From an uncultured Eggerthellaceae bacterium (lineage in GTDB: Bacteria; Actinomycetota; Coriobacteriia; Coriobacteriales; Eggerthellaceae), in assembly GCA_910589125.1 (NCBI GenBank), contig CAJURX010000010.1:1-64000 (forward strand): a DNA stretch of 64,000 nucleotides, read 5' to 3'. The stretch's first letter is position 1, and each line of letters opens with the position of its first letter. The notes under the pieces are model-generated. The model saw nothing but the letters and a program-made list of their open reading frames with translations, was not told where the DNA came from and made no database searches. The translations under genes were made by a program, and so were the position numbers. Of the stretch, positions 8,192 to 16,421 are shown one piece after another.

Positions 8192-8923
8192 TCACACCAC
8201 GCGTACCCAGATCAGCAGGCCCGCACAGAAGCAGATCCAGAACCAGATCTCCACCAGGTGATACGCGCTCGATAGCACCATCGTCCACGGTTGAACGCGC
8301 CCACGTCTGCGGATCATCCGATATCCGCAGACCCCCACGACCACGCACATGATGACGACCATCACCCGTATCACAGCATCCAAGTCCCTATGGAAGCTCA
8401 AGCGATCGAGACCGCTCATCATGGAGAAGGCCATCACATCCATTGCGATGCATGCCGCCAGCATCTGGACGTGGTCGCCCACCACCCACGGACGGAAGCG
8501 ATATCCGCTCTCCCGCGGATAGCAGAGGTCATCGGGGCAATACAAGCGACAAAGAAGCGCCGTCAATGGCGGGAACGCCGCGAGGAAGGGCACCGTCATG
8601 CAGCCGAGCGCCACAGAGATGAACCCAGCCGGAATGGTGGCGACCCTCATGACATCATGGCCGCGCATGATCGAACCGAATATCAGCGCAGACGATAAGA
8701 ACGCGCCCACCCTGCCCATCGAGGATTGGAGGGGATAGCCGATGCTCCGAGAAGGCTGCAGATAGGGGATGACCTCCGAACGCAGGGGATATGCATAGAT
8801 CAGATAGGATACGAGCGCCACGGCGATCAAGCCCACCACGATGCCCAAGAGCGGCAGCATGCATACCCTTCCGTGCACGGATATGCCCTTCGCGAGAGCA
8901 TCGAGGCGGCGTGGTGCCCTCAT
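8192..8923 (-). CDS. Multi-spanning membrane protein, unknown function
   Basis: A 243-residue protein with about six hydrophobic segments and small extracytoplasmic loops. ATG 8923 overlaps the stop of the gene before it in an ATGA arrangement, which signals translational coupling; the frame is open to 8977 but that would give a long overlap. No family was recognised. It may form a membrane complex with the next upstream gene, which also encodes an integral membrane protein. Confidence 0.65.
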   Translation of the reverse strand: MRAPRRLDALAKGISVHGRVCMLPLLGIVVGLIAVALVSYLIYAYPLRSEVIPYLQPSRSIGYPLQSSMGRVGAFLSSALIFGSIMRGHDVMRVATIPAGFISVALGCMTVPFLAAFPPLTALLCRLYCPDDLCYPRESGYRFRPWVVGDHVQMLAACIAMDVMAFSMMSGLDRLSFHRDLDAVIRVMVVIMCVVVGVCGYRMIRRRGRVQPWTMVLSSAYHLVEIWFWICFCAGLLIWVRVV

Positions 8924-9432
8924 AGCGGCCATCCGCCCCATAGATAGGCGAACCCTGCTTGGGATAGCGTGATGCACATGGTCCCCGACACCACCGATCC
9001 GAGATACATCCCCTTCGCATAGCCGTCGAGCCCATGGCGCTGCGCGATGAATACGTTGAATGCCGCGCTTCCGATCACCGCCGTCACGACATAGCGCACG
9101 AGAGCTCCCGTGCCCTCAAGATAGAATCCTGGATGCCCTAATGCGCGCAGGACGAGATCGAGGGGAGAGAACCCGTTCAGAGCGGAGCAAGCGCCCATTG
9201 CAGCTGACGTCCAGATCGTGACCGCCCAGAACATGGCTCCTTGCCCATGTCCCCTCTGCCCCCAGACCCTTCGCTCGTATGCCGCTCCCGCTGCACGCGT
9301 GAACTCAGTGCTGCTCACGAATGCCCTGACCTTGGGTGCCATCGATGCCAAAGCAGCGCGCATGTGCGCGAACGGCGCCCGACCGCTCTCCCCGGATGCT
9401 CCTCCGTGCCCACGTGACCGATCAGAGCCCAT
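8920..9432 (-). CDS. Small integral membrane protein, unknown function
   Basis: A 170-residue protein: a charged ~60-residue N-terminal cytosolic part, then three to four hydrophobic segments. It starts inside the last codons of the coiled-coil gene upstream (11-bp overlap) and ends in an ATGA overlap with the following membrane-protein gene, so the three are translated together. No family recognised. Confidence 0.65.
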   Translation of the reverse strand: MGSDRSRGHGGASGESGRAPFAHMRAALASMAPKVRAFVSSTEFTRAAGAAYERRVWGQRGHGQGAMFWAVTIWTSAAMGACSALNGFSPLDLVLRALGHPGFYLEGTGALVRYVVTAVIGSAAFNVFIAQRHGLDGYAKGMYLGSVVSGTMCITLSQAGFAYLWGGWPL

Positions 9433-10780
9433 GATCGGCGTCGTCTTCTCTCACGATACCCTCGCCAGAATGCGATAGGGGGTTCGGCACAGGTGCAGGC
9501 GGAATGCAAGGGCGAAGCGCCTGCCTCGACACTGGCACAGGTGGGACATCGGAGCGGAGCACCGGGTCCAGCACAGGTGCAGGCGGAGCGTCCAAGGGCA
9601 TCGGGACAGGATGCACGTCTAGCAAGGCATCCCCTGATGGTGGAACGGCCGCCGTTTCCGACAAGGCCACTTCGGCTATCACGCCCGACCCGTCTTCCAT
9701 CCCTTCCGCTCCGACCGCCTCCAAAGGCTCTCCTTGCATCGCATCCGGGATGACGACTTCGTCCGCGACCCCTACCTCATCGGATGCGGACCTCTGGTCA
9801 GTCACCTCATCCTGCGCACAGGAGCAGCTTCCGCCGCCTGACCCCTCAAGACCATCAGGGATGCTCTCGGATGCCCCTTCTGCAGAGAGTCCAGGGGGCA
9901 CGTCCGCCCCTTCCCACGCTGGCCCTGCTTCGGCAAGGACTGCCTGCGCTTGCCTCCACGCTGCATTCACCTCAGATCGCGCTTGCGCCTGCTTGAGCAA
10001 TATCTCTGCGCGCTCTGCTTCGCTCTCGCATCTGATCCTCTCGTGCTCGAGCTCGGAGCGCGTGCGCTCGATCTCCTCTTTGCGATACCGCTTATCCGCT
10101 CGCTCCCTCCGCCGCTGCGCGCGGCTCTCAAGGCGCTCCCTCTTCCGCTCTTCAGCGATCTGGCGCCTCGCCTCTCTCCTAGCAGCACGGTCTGCGCTCG
10201 CCCGCGCCTTGCGATCGATGCGGATGTCCTTCTCATGCTGCTTCCTCTCGAGCAGCACCATTCGCTTGCCCGCCCTGAGCTCGATCTGATCGAGATAGCG
10301 CTTTCGGGCACCCTCGATCGCCTCTTCTCGCTTCCTGCGGAGCTCTCCCACAGCATCAGAAGCAGCGACGTTCGCTGTCTTCAGATCATTGATGCGCTGA
10401 TCATGCACACCATTGCGGTCGACCTGTATGCGCGCGAGCGTCTTCAATTCGCCCAAGAACGCTTCGACCAGCGGGATCACATGCGCATCGTATTGCCCGG
10501 CATGGAGCTTCTGCTCGATGACGAGAAGGCTCTTGCTCAGCTCATCGAATGGGCACGCATCGATATGGCTGCCCGTGAACATGACGCTCTCCAATACCGA
10601 TGCCCCGACCAGTGGTGCCGCACCCATGCGCCGAACATGGGACCCTTGCCGCTCCATCGACCCATCTTCAAGACCGAGCTCAGGGATCCGCATCGAGCCC
10701 GCCGGATAATAGGCAGGTGTCGGAACGTCGCCCTCGATCCTATCCTCTTGCTTGGACATCATCCCTCCCTCATGTTCCAT
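9422..10780 (-). CDS. Long coiled-coil protein with proline-rich tail, unknown function
   Basis: A 452-residue soluble protein. Residues about 80-300 are a highly charged helical region, almost only Arg, Glu, Lys and Ala (for example ARREARRQIAEERKRERL), typical of a long coiled coil. From about 300 the chain becomes acidic and then proline-rich, with imperfect copies of a PPAPV/PPVPV unit (DNA copies around 9487-9504 and 9573-9590). It overlaps the genes on both sides. It is a plausible scaffold linking membrane and soluble parts of the cluster. ATG 10780 is preferred to GTG 10783. Confidence 0.7.
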   Translation of the reverse strand: MEHEGGMMSKQEDRIEGDVPTPAYYPAGSMRIPELGLEDGSMERQGSHVRRMGAAPLVGASVLESVMFTGSHIDACPFDELSKSLLVIEQKLHAGQYDAHVIPLVEAFLGELKTLARIQVDRNGVHDQRINDLKTANVAASDAVGELRRKREEAIEGARKRYLDQIELRAGKRMVLLERKQHEKDIRIDRKARASADRAARREARRQIAEERKRERLESRAQRRRERADKRYRKEEIERTRSELEHERIRCESEAERAEILLKQAQARSEVNAAWRQAQAVLAEAGPAWEGADVPPGLSAEGASESIPDGLEGSGGGSCSCAQDEVTDQRSASDEVGVADEVVIPDAMQGEPLEAVGAEGMEDGSGVIAEVALSETAAVPPSGDALLDVHPVPMPLDAPPAPVLDPVLRSDVPPVPVSRQALRPCIPPAPVPNPLSHSGEGIVREDDADHGL

Positions 10781-11486
10781 CACGCTCTATCCCGGTGATG
10801 CATCGAGCACAGGCGCCGAAGAGCGCTTCGTTCTCCTTCTTGGGGACCGTCGTGAGGGCCGCATCATTCACATGTGCCAGCTCTATCGCCATCTTCCTGG
10901 AAGCGCCCCTCGAATAGCAGGAGAGCTTCGCCAGATATTCCATGCGCACGATCCGCTCATGCGTGGTAGCGATATCCTCCGCATCTTGATACTGTGCGAG
11001 GATGGAGCTCACTGCCGCCTGCTCCCGAGACAAGATGCTGCGCAGATGGGCTTCCCTGGACGCGAACTCTGCTTCCACGAGAGCTTGGCGGCGGCGCTTC
11101 CTCTTCATCGCCATATGCTCGCTCATCGCAGCATCTCCCTCAGAGCGGATGCTGGCATCTTGCATCTTCGAGGCCTTCTTCTCAGAGAGGGCTTCGAGGC
11201 TGCGGGCGACCTCATCGCGATCCTGGATCGCCTTCTCGAGCAGGGGCCTCAATCTGAACATCTCGCCGTTGCAATCCTGCCACTCCACATTGATGCGAAG
11301 ATCGGCCTGTTGCGCGAGCTTGCGACAATATGGCGAGGTCACCTGCCCCTGCGATAGATGCACGCTTCCCCTACCCGCATCAAGATAGCCGCGCATCCAT
11401 AGATGCATCCGCGTGAGAACGCTCAATCCTCTGGGGAAGAAGAGCTCGCGCCGCTTTGCGTGAGAGCTATTGCCCAGATCGTCCAC
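10770..11486 (-). CDS. Coiled-coil protein, unknown function
   Basis: A 238-residue protein starting at a GTG with an AGGGA-like site upstream. Residues about 80-190 are predicted coiled coil rich in Lys, Arg, Glu and Ala; a cysteine-containing C-terminus follows. It starts 12 bases after the OmpA-domain lipoprotein gene and overlaps the next coiled-coil gene by 11 to 14 bases. No known family was recognised; position and composition suggest a partner of the larger coiled-coil protein. Confidence 0.65.
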   Translation of the reverse strand: MDDLGNSSHAKRRELFFPRGLSVLTRMHLWMRGYLDAGRGSVHLSQGQVTSPYCRKLAQQADLRINVEWQDCNGEMFRLRPLLEKAIQDRDEVARSLEALSEKKASKMQDASIRSEGDAAMSEHMAMKRKRRRQALVEAEFASREAHLRSILSREQAAVSSILAQYQDAEDIATTHERIVRMEYLAKLSCYSRGASRKMAIELAHVNDAALTTVPKKENEALFGACARCITGIERDGT

Positions 11487-11498
11487 GGTCCATCCCTG

Positions 11499-12683
11499 CT
11501 AGGAGAATTGGAGCTCTACGCGTCGATTCGCAGCCACATCCCCTTCACCATGGGTGCTGTCCTCACCCATCCCGATGACGGTGATGCGATCAGGCGACAC
11601 CCCTGCAGACACGAGCAGATCGGCGACCGTTCGCGCGCGCTCTTCTGAGAGCACCTGGTTCGCCGCCTCGTCACCTACGGTATCCGTGTATCCACGAACC
11701 GCCACTGACATCTCTGGGAACGAGAGGAGCTGCGCGATCCCATCTTCCAGCTCGACCGCTGCTGCTCCCCCATCGACGAATGCGCTGGTCGCTGTCTCGA
11801 ATGTCAATGCAGTGCCCTCTGCCTCATTGAACACCAGCGTATCCCCCAACCCCACTGGATTCCCATCGGGGTCGAGCGCGATCTTGGGCAGCTCGATGGG
11901 CGTCACGGCAGGAAGCCCGCTTGACGGAGCAGATGACCCTCCCCCTTCCATGAATTCCACTTCCTCCACGCCCCCTGCTGCGAAGATGGCTTCATAGAGG
12001 TCCTGCATCGCACGTCTCGTCCCCTCGTTCGGATTCTCTTGCGGGTCGCTCGCTTCGCCTAGGCCATACCAGATGACCCTATCGATGTTCTCGAGCTTTC
12101 CAAGGTCACCGCTCTGGCGCAAGCTCTGGACGAATGCATCTGGGTCGAGCAGCCCCTCACGAGCTGGTTGATCCTCCATGAAGCTGATGGGGCCAGATGT
12201 GGAGATGCCCGAATCGACGATGATGACCGATCGCTCCACATCTCCCGAAGCGCCACCCAGAGCACGATCTGCTTCCGTGATGGCTGCGAATATATCGGCC
12301 TCAGCGGTCCGCGCACTCCAATCCATGCCTGAGACGGAAGCTATCTTCTGCTTGAGCTCCGACTCGCGCTTGCGGCCATTCTGCTCGGTAAGCTCGAACG
12401 TGTCGGAGACGGATGTCGGCTTGCCGTCTGCTAGCACGCACGCCAAGAAGCCCTCGCTTGCTGCAACATCCTCGATATGCTTCAGCGCATTGGATGCATT
12501 GGCGCCCGAATTCGACCTATCCGCATACACGATGGCGGCGTCATAGGTGGTCACGTTCGGACGTGATGCGAAGCCAGCATCCTCCGTCGCTCCCGAGTCG
12601 CCCGACCCGCACCCGCCGACGATCATGCTGCTTGCCAACAAGACAGCCCCCAAGGCAGCCGAAAGCCCCCGATGTCGCCTCAA
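11499..12683 (-). CDS. Lipoprotein with vWA-like and C-terminal OmpA domains
   Basis: A 394-residue lipoprotein with signal helix and lipobox IVGGC (Cys25). The middle part has the alternating strands of a vWA-like fold (YDAAIVYADRS near the start, SVIIVDSGIS later). The last ~120 residues are an OmpA/MotB peptidoglycan-binding domain, with VRGYTDTVGDEAANQVLSEE-like and NRRVEL signatures. It should tether the cluster's complex to the cell wall. The likely start is TTG 12683, six bases after GGAAGG; TTG 12689 in frame lies directly on that site. Confidence 0.8.
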   Translation of the reverse strand: MRRHRGLSAALGAVLLASSMIVGGCGSGDSGATEDAGFASRPNVTTYDAAIVYADRSNSGANASNALKHIEDVAASEGFLACVLADGKPTSVSDTFELTEQNGRKRESELKQKIASVSGMDWSARTAEADIFAAITEADRALGGASGDVERSVIIVDSGISTSGPISFMEDQPAREGLLDPDAFVQSLRQSGDLGKLENIDRVIWYGLGEASDPQENPNEGTRRAMQDLYEAIFAAGGVEEVEFMEGGGSSAPSSGLPAVTPIELPKIALDPDGNPVGLGDTLVFNEAEGTALTFETATSAFVDGGAAAVELEDGIAQLLSFPEMSVAVRGYTDTVGDEAANQVLSEERARTVADLLVSAGVSPDRITVIGMGEDSTHGEGDVAANRRVELQFS

Positions 12684-12704
12684 CCTCAACCTTCCGCCCT
12701 CCCT

Positions 12705-13766
12705 CTATCCAACCTTGCCATTCGTGACCAGACGGCTCACTGCACAGAAATCATGAGCGTCCGCAGGATCGACGATGCCATTCAGCTGCGCTGCCAATTC
12801 GCTTATGCGGAACGAGCACGCAACGGCCTCCCTGTCCAACTCTCGCTCCTTCTCCTCATATCCCAGATTCTTGACCGGATCAGCAGCGTGCTGCGCATAG
12901 ACGCTCATGTACAGGCGCCTATCCTCAGCAATGCACCCTTCAGCCAGCCTCAGCTTCTCACCAGCGTACGGATTGAACGAGCAATATGAGCGCACCATCT
13001 CCAGAAAGGCCCCGAGCATCATGACGCTCGTGATGAGAGCCGTCCTGATGAGAGCGCTCACCCGGTCGCTGGAGGAGAGCGCCCAGAAATCCGCAAAGGG
13101 GTCGAAGAGGCCATCTTGAGCAGGGGCACCGAACCCCGAGCTCGCAGAGAAGCCGAAGCCCTCCGCTCCTCCGAATGCATCCCCACCGCCGAATCCACCA
13201 GCAAAGCCACCTGAGGCATCAACGCTGACCTCATCGATGATGCTCTCGAATCGGACCATGGCGATGAAAGCCAGCACGACCATCAGCACCAGGAGCAAGA
13301 GCAGGAATGCGAACAGGGACGATGCGCCATGGAACGCTCTGAACTCCGCTAGCTTCTTTCCCGCTATGTCGCTGAACACCAGATACAGGACCACCAACGC
13401 CACGCATACGAACACGGACGGAGATATAGCTACTTGGAGCAAGGAGCCGCCATCAGCGAGGATATCGGTCACGCTCGCCTCACCCAGCATCCACGCGAAT
13501 GCATCCTGAAGGAGATAGAAATCAGCTATGACCGAGAGCAGCACCGCAAAGCCCAGCAGGCGCGTCCATGCCTTGCCCGTCTTAGACGCCCTCTTCAGGT
13601 CAGAGATATACGTATCCCCTGGGAACGCCTTCATGCATCCGAACCACGCGTCACCCCGCGAGACCTTGGATCGCTCAGCCGATCCCTTGGATGCCTTTTC
13701 GACCTTCGAGAACATCCAGCTTGCCACTCCATCCGCTCCAGGCACACCCAATGCCATCTGGATCAT
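12705..13766 (-). CDS. Polytopic membrane protein with Gly/Phe-rich loop and cytosolic helical tail
   Basis: A 353-residue protein, first of the minus-strand cluster. Hydrophobic segments lie near residues 68-88, 105-127, 148-172 and 243-262. Between the third and fourth is a Gly/Phe/Ala-rich, low-complexity segment (about 185-230) of FGGGDAFGGAEGFGF type, probably outside the membrane. The last ~90 residues are charged and helical. No ribosome site is visible upstream, where an AT-rich GATATA lies nine bases before ATG. No family recognised; it is not MotA/ZorA-like in its helix pattern. Confidence 0.65.
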   Translation of the reverse strand: MIQMALGVPGADGVASWMFSKVEKASKGSAERSKVSRGDAWFGCMKAFPGDTYISDLKRASKTGKAWTRLLGFAVLLSVIADFYLLQDAFAWMLGEASVTDILADGGSLLQVAISPSVFVCVALVVLYLVFSDIAGKKLAEFRAFHGASSLFAFLLLLLVLMVVLAFIAMVRFESIIDEVSVDASGGFAGGFGGGDAFGGAEGFGFSASSGFGAPAQDGLFDPFADFWALSSSDRVSALIRTALITSVMMLGAFLEMVRSYCSFNPYAGEKLRLAEGCIAEDRRLYMSVYAQHAADPVKNLGYEEKERELDREAVACSFRISELAAQLNGIVDPADAHDFCAVSRLVTNGKVG

Positions 13767-14014
13767 TTCGTCTCGTATATCAGTGCACCGAGAAAGAGGA
13801 CGCTTTGAACGCGAATGCCCAATGAGAGACGCAAGGAGCGATGGAGGCGCATGCGAGCCTCATCCCTGCTCCTTCTCGGTCCTCCTTCTTGCTATGGGCA
13901 TCTTAGATTCGATCGAACATCCCCATTGCCCAATGAGCGATGCACACCCAGGTATCATGGATGCTGTGAAGATGTGCATGCTCGCTTGCAACTGATGGAA
14001 GGACAGATCGCCCG
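13767..14014. other. Divergent intergenic region of the TIR-RyR island
   Basis: This 248-base gap separates the minus-strand envelope cluster from the plus-strand RyR gene and must hold both promoters. An 11-bp direct repeat TGCCCAATGAG occurs at 816-826 and 927-937 of this kilobase (13816, 13927). No strong -35/-10 pair was found. A reading frame crosses it on the plus strand but has no coding character. Confidence 0.4.
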
Positions 14015-15535
14015 ATGGCACGGAAACGCCCCCGAGCCGCGCGCGCCGTAGACGCCGTGCTCATGTCGCTCGAGCGGGAGCTCGACAAGCGCGGAAGCGA
14101 CATGAAGCCCATCGAGATCGTGAAGATGGCCATATCCTCCTATCAGGCATTCGCATTCGCCGAGGACGCCGAGCACGGCAACGCATCAGCTGACGTCGAG
14201 TCGCAAGACAGCGCGGACCTGCGGCGGGGCACCCAAGCCGCGATCGACCGGCTGCTCTTCAACGCGAATTACTGGCGCGCTGCCTATGAGCAGCGGATCG
14301 TGGCCGCATGCGCACGCCCTGAAGACGCGCGAGCATGCCTGCAAGCCATATCGGTCTGGACCGCGCACACCATGAAGCTGAACACGCTCTCGCCCGATGA
14401 GACCGTTGCTGCATTCGAACGCTTCTGCCCACCCTTCAAGCTGAACAACAGGCGCGGCTCCCATGACAGCGGCCGAAGCGGCAAGGGACCCCTCCCCGAC
14501 TTCGCACGCGCCATAGACGAAACCGCCGCCCATGAACCGCCAGAGTCGGTGCAGGCGCTTCGCGCGATCTTGGCCGACATGGAAGCCGAGGCCGCCGCCT
14601 ACGAAGAGCTCGCACAGCAGGGCAGCCTCAATGCCCTGTTCGCCATCCTTCCCGCCTGGTGCCTTCAGAACCGAGTGGACCTCATCACCGGCACATGGTG
14701 GGATGACCACGATGTCATGAGCGCCATCATCGATGCGCTGCATGCCAGGTTCCTCGACCTTGGCTTCAGCGAGGCCACATGCCGCTACTTCTTGGACTCC
14801 TGCTATGAGGCGCTCGATGCGTATCATCGGGATCTGACCGGCGACGCTCAGCCGTACTGCGATCAGGCGATCCCTGAGATCATCGACCTCATCGCGCAAG
14901 CACGCGAAGCGCATCCCAGCTTCGAGACCGACGGCTATGGCAGCGAATTGCCCAACTGGCTCATCAGCAAAGAGCAGCTCATCTGGAACATCCTCGTGTG
15001 CTCGCTCTACGGGCCCGCCAGCGCTCGTCCGCTCCTCGTGGATTCACCCGGCTTGCTTGCCGACCAGGCGTACGCGGGCAAGACCGACGTCATCACCGAG
15101 CTCGCGCGCACATCGTTCATGCGCTACACCACCGACCGCATCGCGTCGCAAACCGATCAGGAGTTCGCCACCTTCGCCAGCCTGCCCACCGACCTGCGGG
15201 ATTCCAGCATCGCTTACATCAGCAGCATCCACTCCAAGCTGGAGACGCTTGGATACGAGGTGCTGCCTGCGGGAAGCTGCTATCCCGAGCGTTGCGTGAC
15301 GGCATTCACCGCGAGCGAGGTGGAGTGCTTGGCGATCCTCGAGCACCGACGCTGGCTGAAGGAGCGCGAGCGAGCAGGATGGCGCTACGGCGAAGCGAAG
15401 GACGTGGAGGCGAAGCGCAGCCCTTACATCGTGCCCTGGGAAGAGCTCCCTGACCGCGCGAAGGAGTGGAACCGCTCTGCCGTGCGCAGCATCCCTGCAC
15501 TGCTCGGCAGCGTGAATCTCGCAGTCGTGAGGTGA
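14015..15535 (+). CDS. Protein with C-terminal RyR domain, unknown N-terminal region
   Basis: A 506-residue soluble protein. The last ~70 residues are a bacterial RyR (ryanodine-receptor repeat) domain: EHRRWLKERERAGWRYGEAK, then PYIVPWEELPDRAKEWNRSA. The E-H-x-x-W, GWxYG and LxPWxxL patterns are the family hallmark. The first ~430 residues are mostly helical and not recognised; they include an unusual CFLDS-like Cys/Tyr stretch near 275 but no enzyme motif I know. A GGAAGGA site lies 11 bases before ATG 14015. It is divergent from the envelope cluster and 6.7 kb from the TIR gene. It may read a nucleotide signal, by inference from its neighbours. Confidence 0.75.
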   Translation: MARKRPRAARAVDAVLMSLERELDKRGSDMKPIEIVKMAISSYQAFAFAEDAEHGNASADVESQDSADLRRGTQAAIDRLLFNANYWRAAYEQRIVAACARPEDARACLQAISVWTAHTMKLNTLSPDETVAAFERFCPPFKLNNRRGSHDSGRSGKGPLPDFARAIDETAAHEPPESVQALRAILADMEAEAAAYEELAQQGSLNALFAILPAWCLQNRVDLITGTWWDDHDVMSAIIDALHARFLDLGFSEATCRYFLDSCYEALDAYHRDLTGDAQPYCDQAIPEIIDLIAQAREAHPSFETDGYGSELPNWLISKEQLIWNILVCSLYGPASARPLLVDSPGLLADQAYAGKTDVITELARTSFMRYTTDRIASQTDQEFATFASLPTDLRDSSIAYISSIHSKLETLGYEVLPAGSCYPERCVTAFTASEVECLAILEHRRWLKERERAGWRYGEAKDVEAKRSPYIVPWEELPDRAKEWNRSAVRSIPALLGSVNLAVVR

Positions 15536-15555
15536 CGCATCCCCTGCGATGTTCA

Positions 15556-15574
15556 GGCGCAGGCGAGCTGCGCC
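15556..15574. terminator. Hairpin between convergent genes
   Basis: GGCGCAG (15556-15562) pairs with CTGCGCC (15568-15574) around a 5-base loop, in the 55-base gap between the RyR gene and dedA, which face each other. There is no T run, so intrinsic termination is uncertain. Confidence 0.3.
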
Positions 15575-15590
15575 CCTACGAGGATGCGCT

Positions 15591-16250
15591 CTAAGCGGAC
15601 TTCTTCTTGGACGAGAGAGCGCCCTTGATGGCGGCGATGATGGCCGGAGCCACGCTGACGGCCACGATGCCGAGCACGATGACCTCGAAGTGCTCCTGCA
15701 CGAAGGGCACGCCACCGAAGAAGTAGCCCGTGAGCACGAACAGGCTCACCCAAGCCACGCCACCGATGCAGTTCCAGAGCGTGAACCTGCCGAAGTTCAT
15801 GTGGCCCGTGCCGGCGATGAAGGGCGCGAAGGTGCGGAAGAACGGCATGAAGCGCGTGATGACGATGGTCAATCCACCATACTTCGCGAAGAAGTGGTCC
15901 AGCTTCGCCATGCGCTCCGGCGTGAGCGCCTTCACCTTGCCTGAGTCGATGATGCGCTGACCGAGGAACCGCGCGATCCAATAGTTCGACGTATTGCCCA
16001 ATATGGCTGCCGCGTAGAACACGATCAGGCTGGCCGCCAGGTTCAAGCCGCCGCCATCAGCAGAGAACACGCCCACCGCGAACAGGAGCGAGTCCCCCGG
16101 GAGGAACGGGAAGAACACCACGCCCGTCTCCACGAACACGATCAGGAACAGCGGCGAGTAGACCCACACAGGACCCAGAGCGATGATCCACCCGGCGATG
16201 AAGCTGCGCGGATCTTTCAACAGGTTGATGAAGAATTCGATGATGCCCAA
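15591..16250 (-). CDS. DedA-family membrane protein
   Basis: A 219-residue protein of the DedA/SNARE-associated family, of the normal length. It has the reentrant E-x3-(F/P)-x2-PG motif as ETGVVFFPFLPGDSLL (around 41-56) and the FxRF-x-P motif as ITRFMPFFRTFAPFIAG. DedA proteins act in lipid carrier translocation (undecaprenyl phosphate) and membrane homeostasis. The start is TTG 16250; no in-frame ATG is near. It begins 28 bases downstream of the SRP RNA on the same strand and may share its transcript. Confidence 0.9.
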   Translation of the reverse strand: MGIIEFFINLLKDPRSFIAGWIIALGPVWVYSPLFLIVFVETGVVFFPFLPGDSLLFAVGVFSADGGGLNLAASLIVFYAAAILGNTSNYWIARFLGQRIIDSGKVKALTPERMAKLDHFFAKYGGLTIVITRFMPFFRTFAPFIAGTGHMNFGRFTLWNCIGGVAWVSLFVLTGYFFGGVPFVQEHFEVIVLGIVAVSVAPAIIAAIKGALSSKKKSA

Positions 16251-16277
16251 GATGCCAGCTTTCGTATCAGTCGGAAT

Positions 16278-16397
16278 GCAAGAGCACCCCGGACAGACAG
16301 GACGAGCTCGTCAGCGGTCCCTTATGGCTGCTTCCTTCCGGACCTGACCAGGTTCAGAACATGTCGCCCCGTCCTGCCAGACCGAGGTGCTGCTTGC
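16278..16397 (-). ncRNA. ffs: Signal recognition particle RNA, small bacterial type
   Basis: On the minus strand the conserved domain IV core GGTCAGGTCCGGAAGGAAGC is present with its GGAA tetraloop and asymmetric loop. The flanks GCAAG-C-AGCACC (16397 side) and GGTGCTCTTGC (16278 side) pair as the terminal stem, giving an RNA of about 120 nt. It binds Ffh and directs nascent membrane proteins to FtsY. There is no Alu domain. Ends are set from the pairing and may be off by a few bases. Confidence 0.93.
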
Positions 16398-16407
16398 GCG
16401 AACCGTA

Positions 16408-16413
16408 AGTATA
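16408..16413 (-). promoter_or_regulatory. -10 box (TATACT) for the SRP RNA
   Basis: TATACT on the minus strand lies 10 bases upstream of the first paired base of the SRP RNA and directly after the stop of the flavodiiron gene. No clear -35 box. Confidence 0.5.
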
Positions 16414-16421
16414 GCGGTTCT

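Noticed and set aside
13816..13937. Direct repeat TGCCCAATGAG in the divergent region
   Set aside because: Two 11-bp copies 111 bases apart could be chance; no promoter geometry supports a site.
5162..15535. Zorya-type (ZorAB) defence system
   Set aside because: The OmpA protein is a lipoprotein without ZorB's ion-conducting helix, and the membrane proteins lack the MotA/ZorA pattern; no ZorC/D/E-like gene is present.
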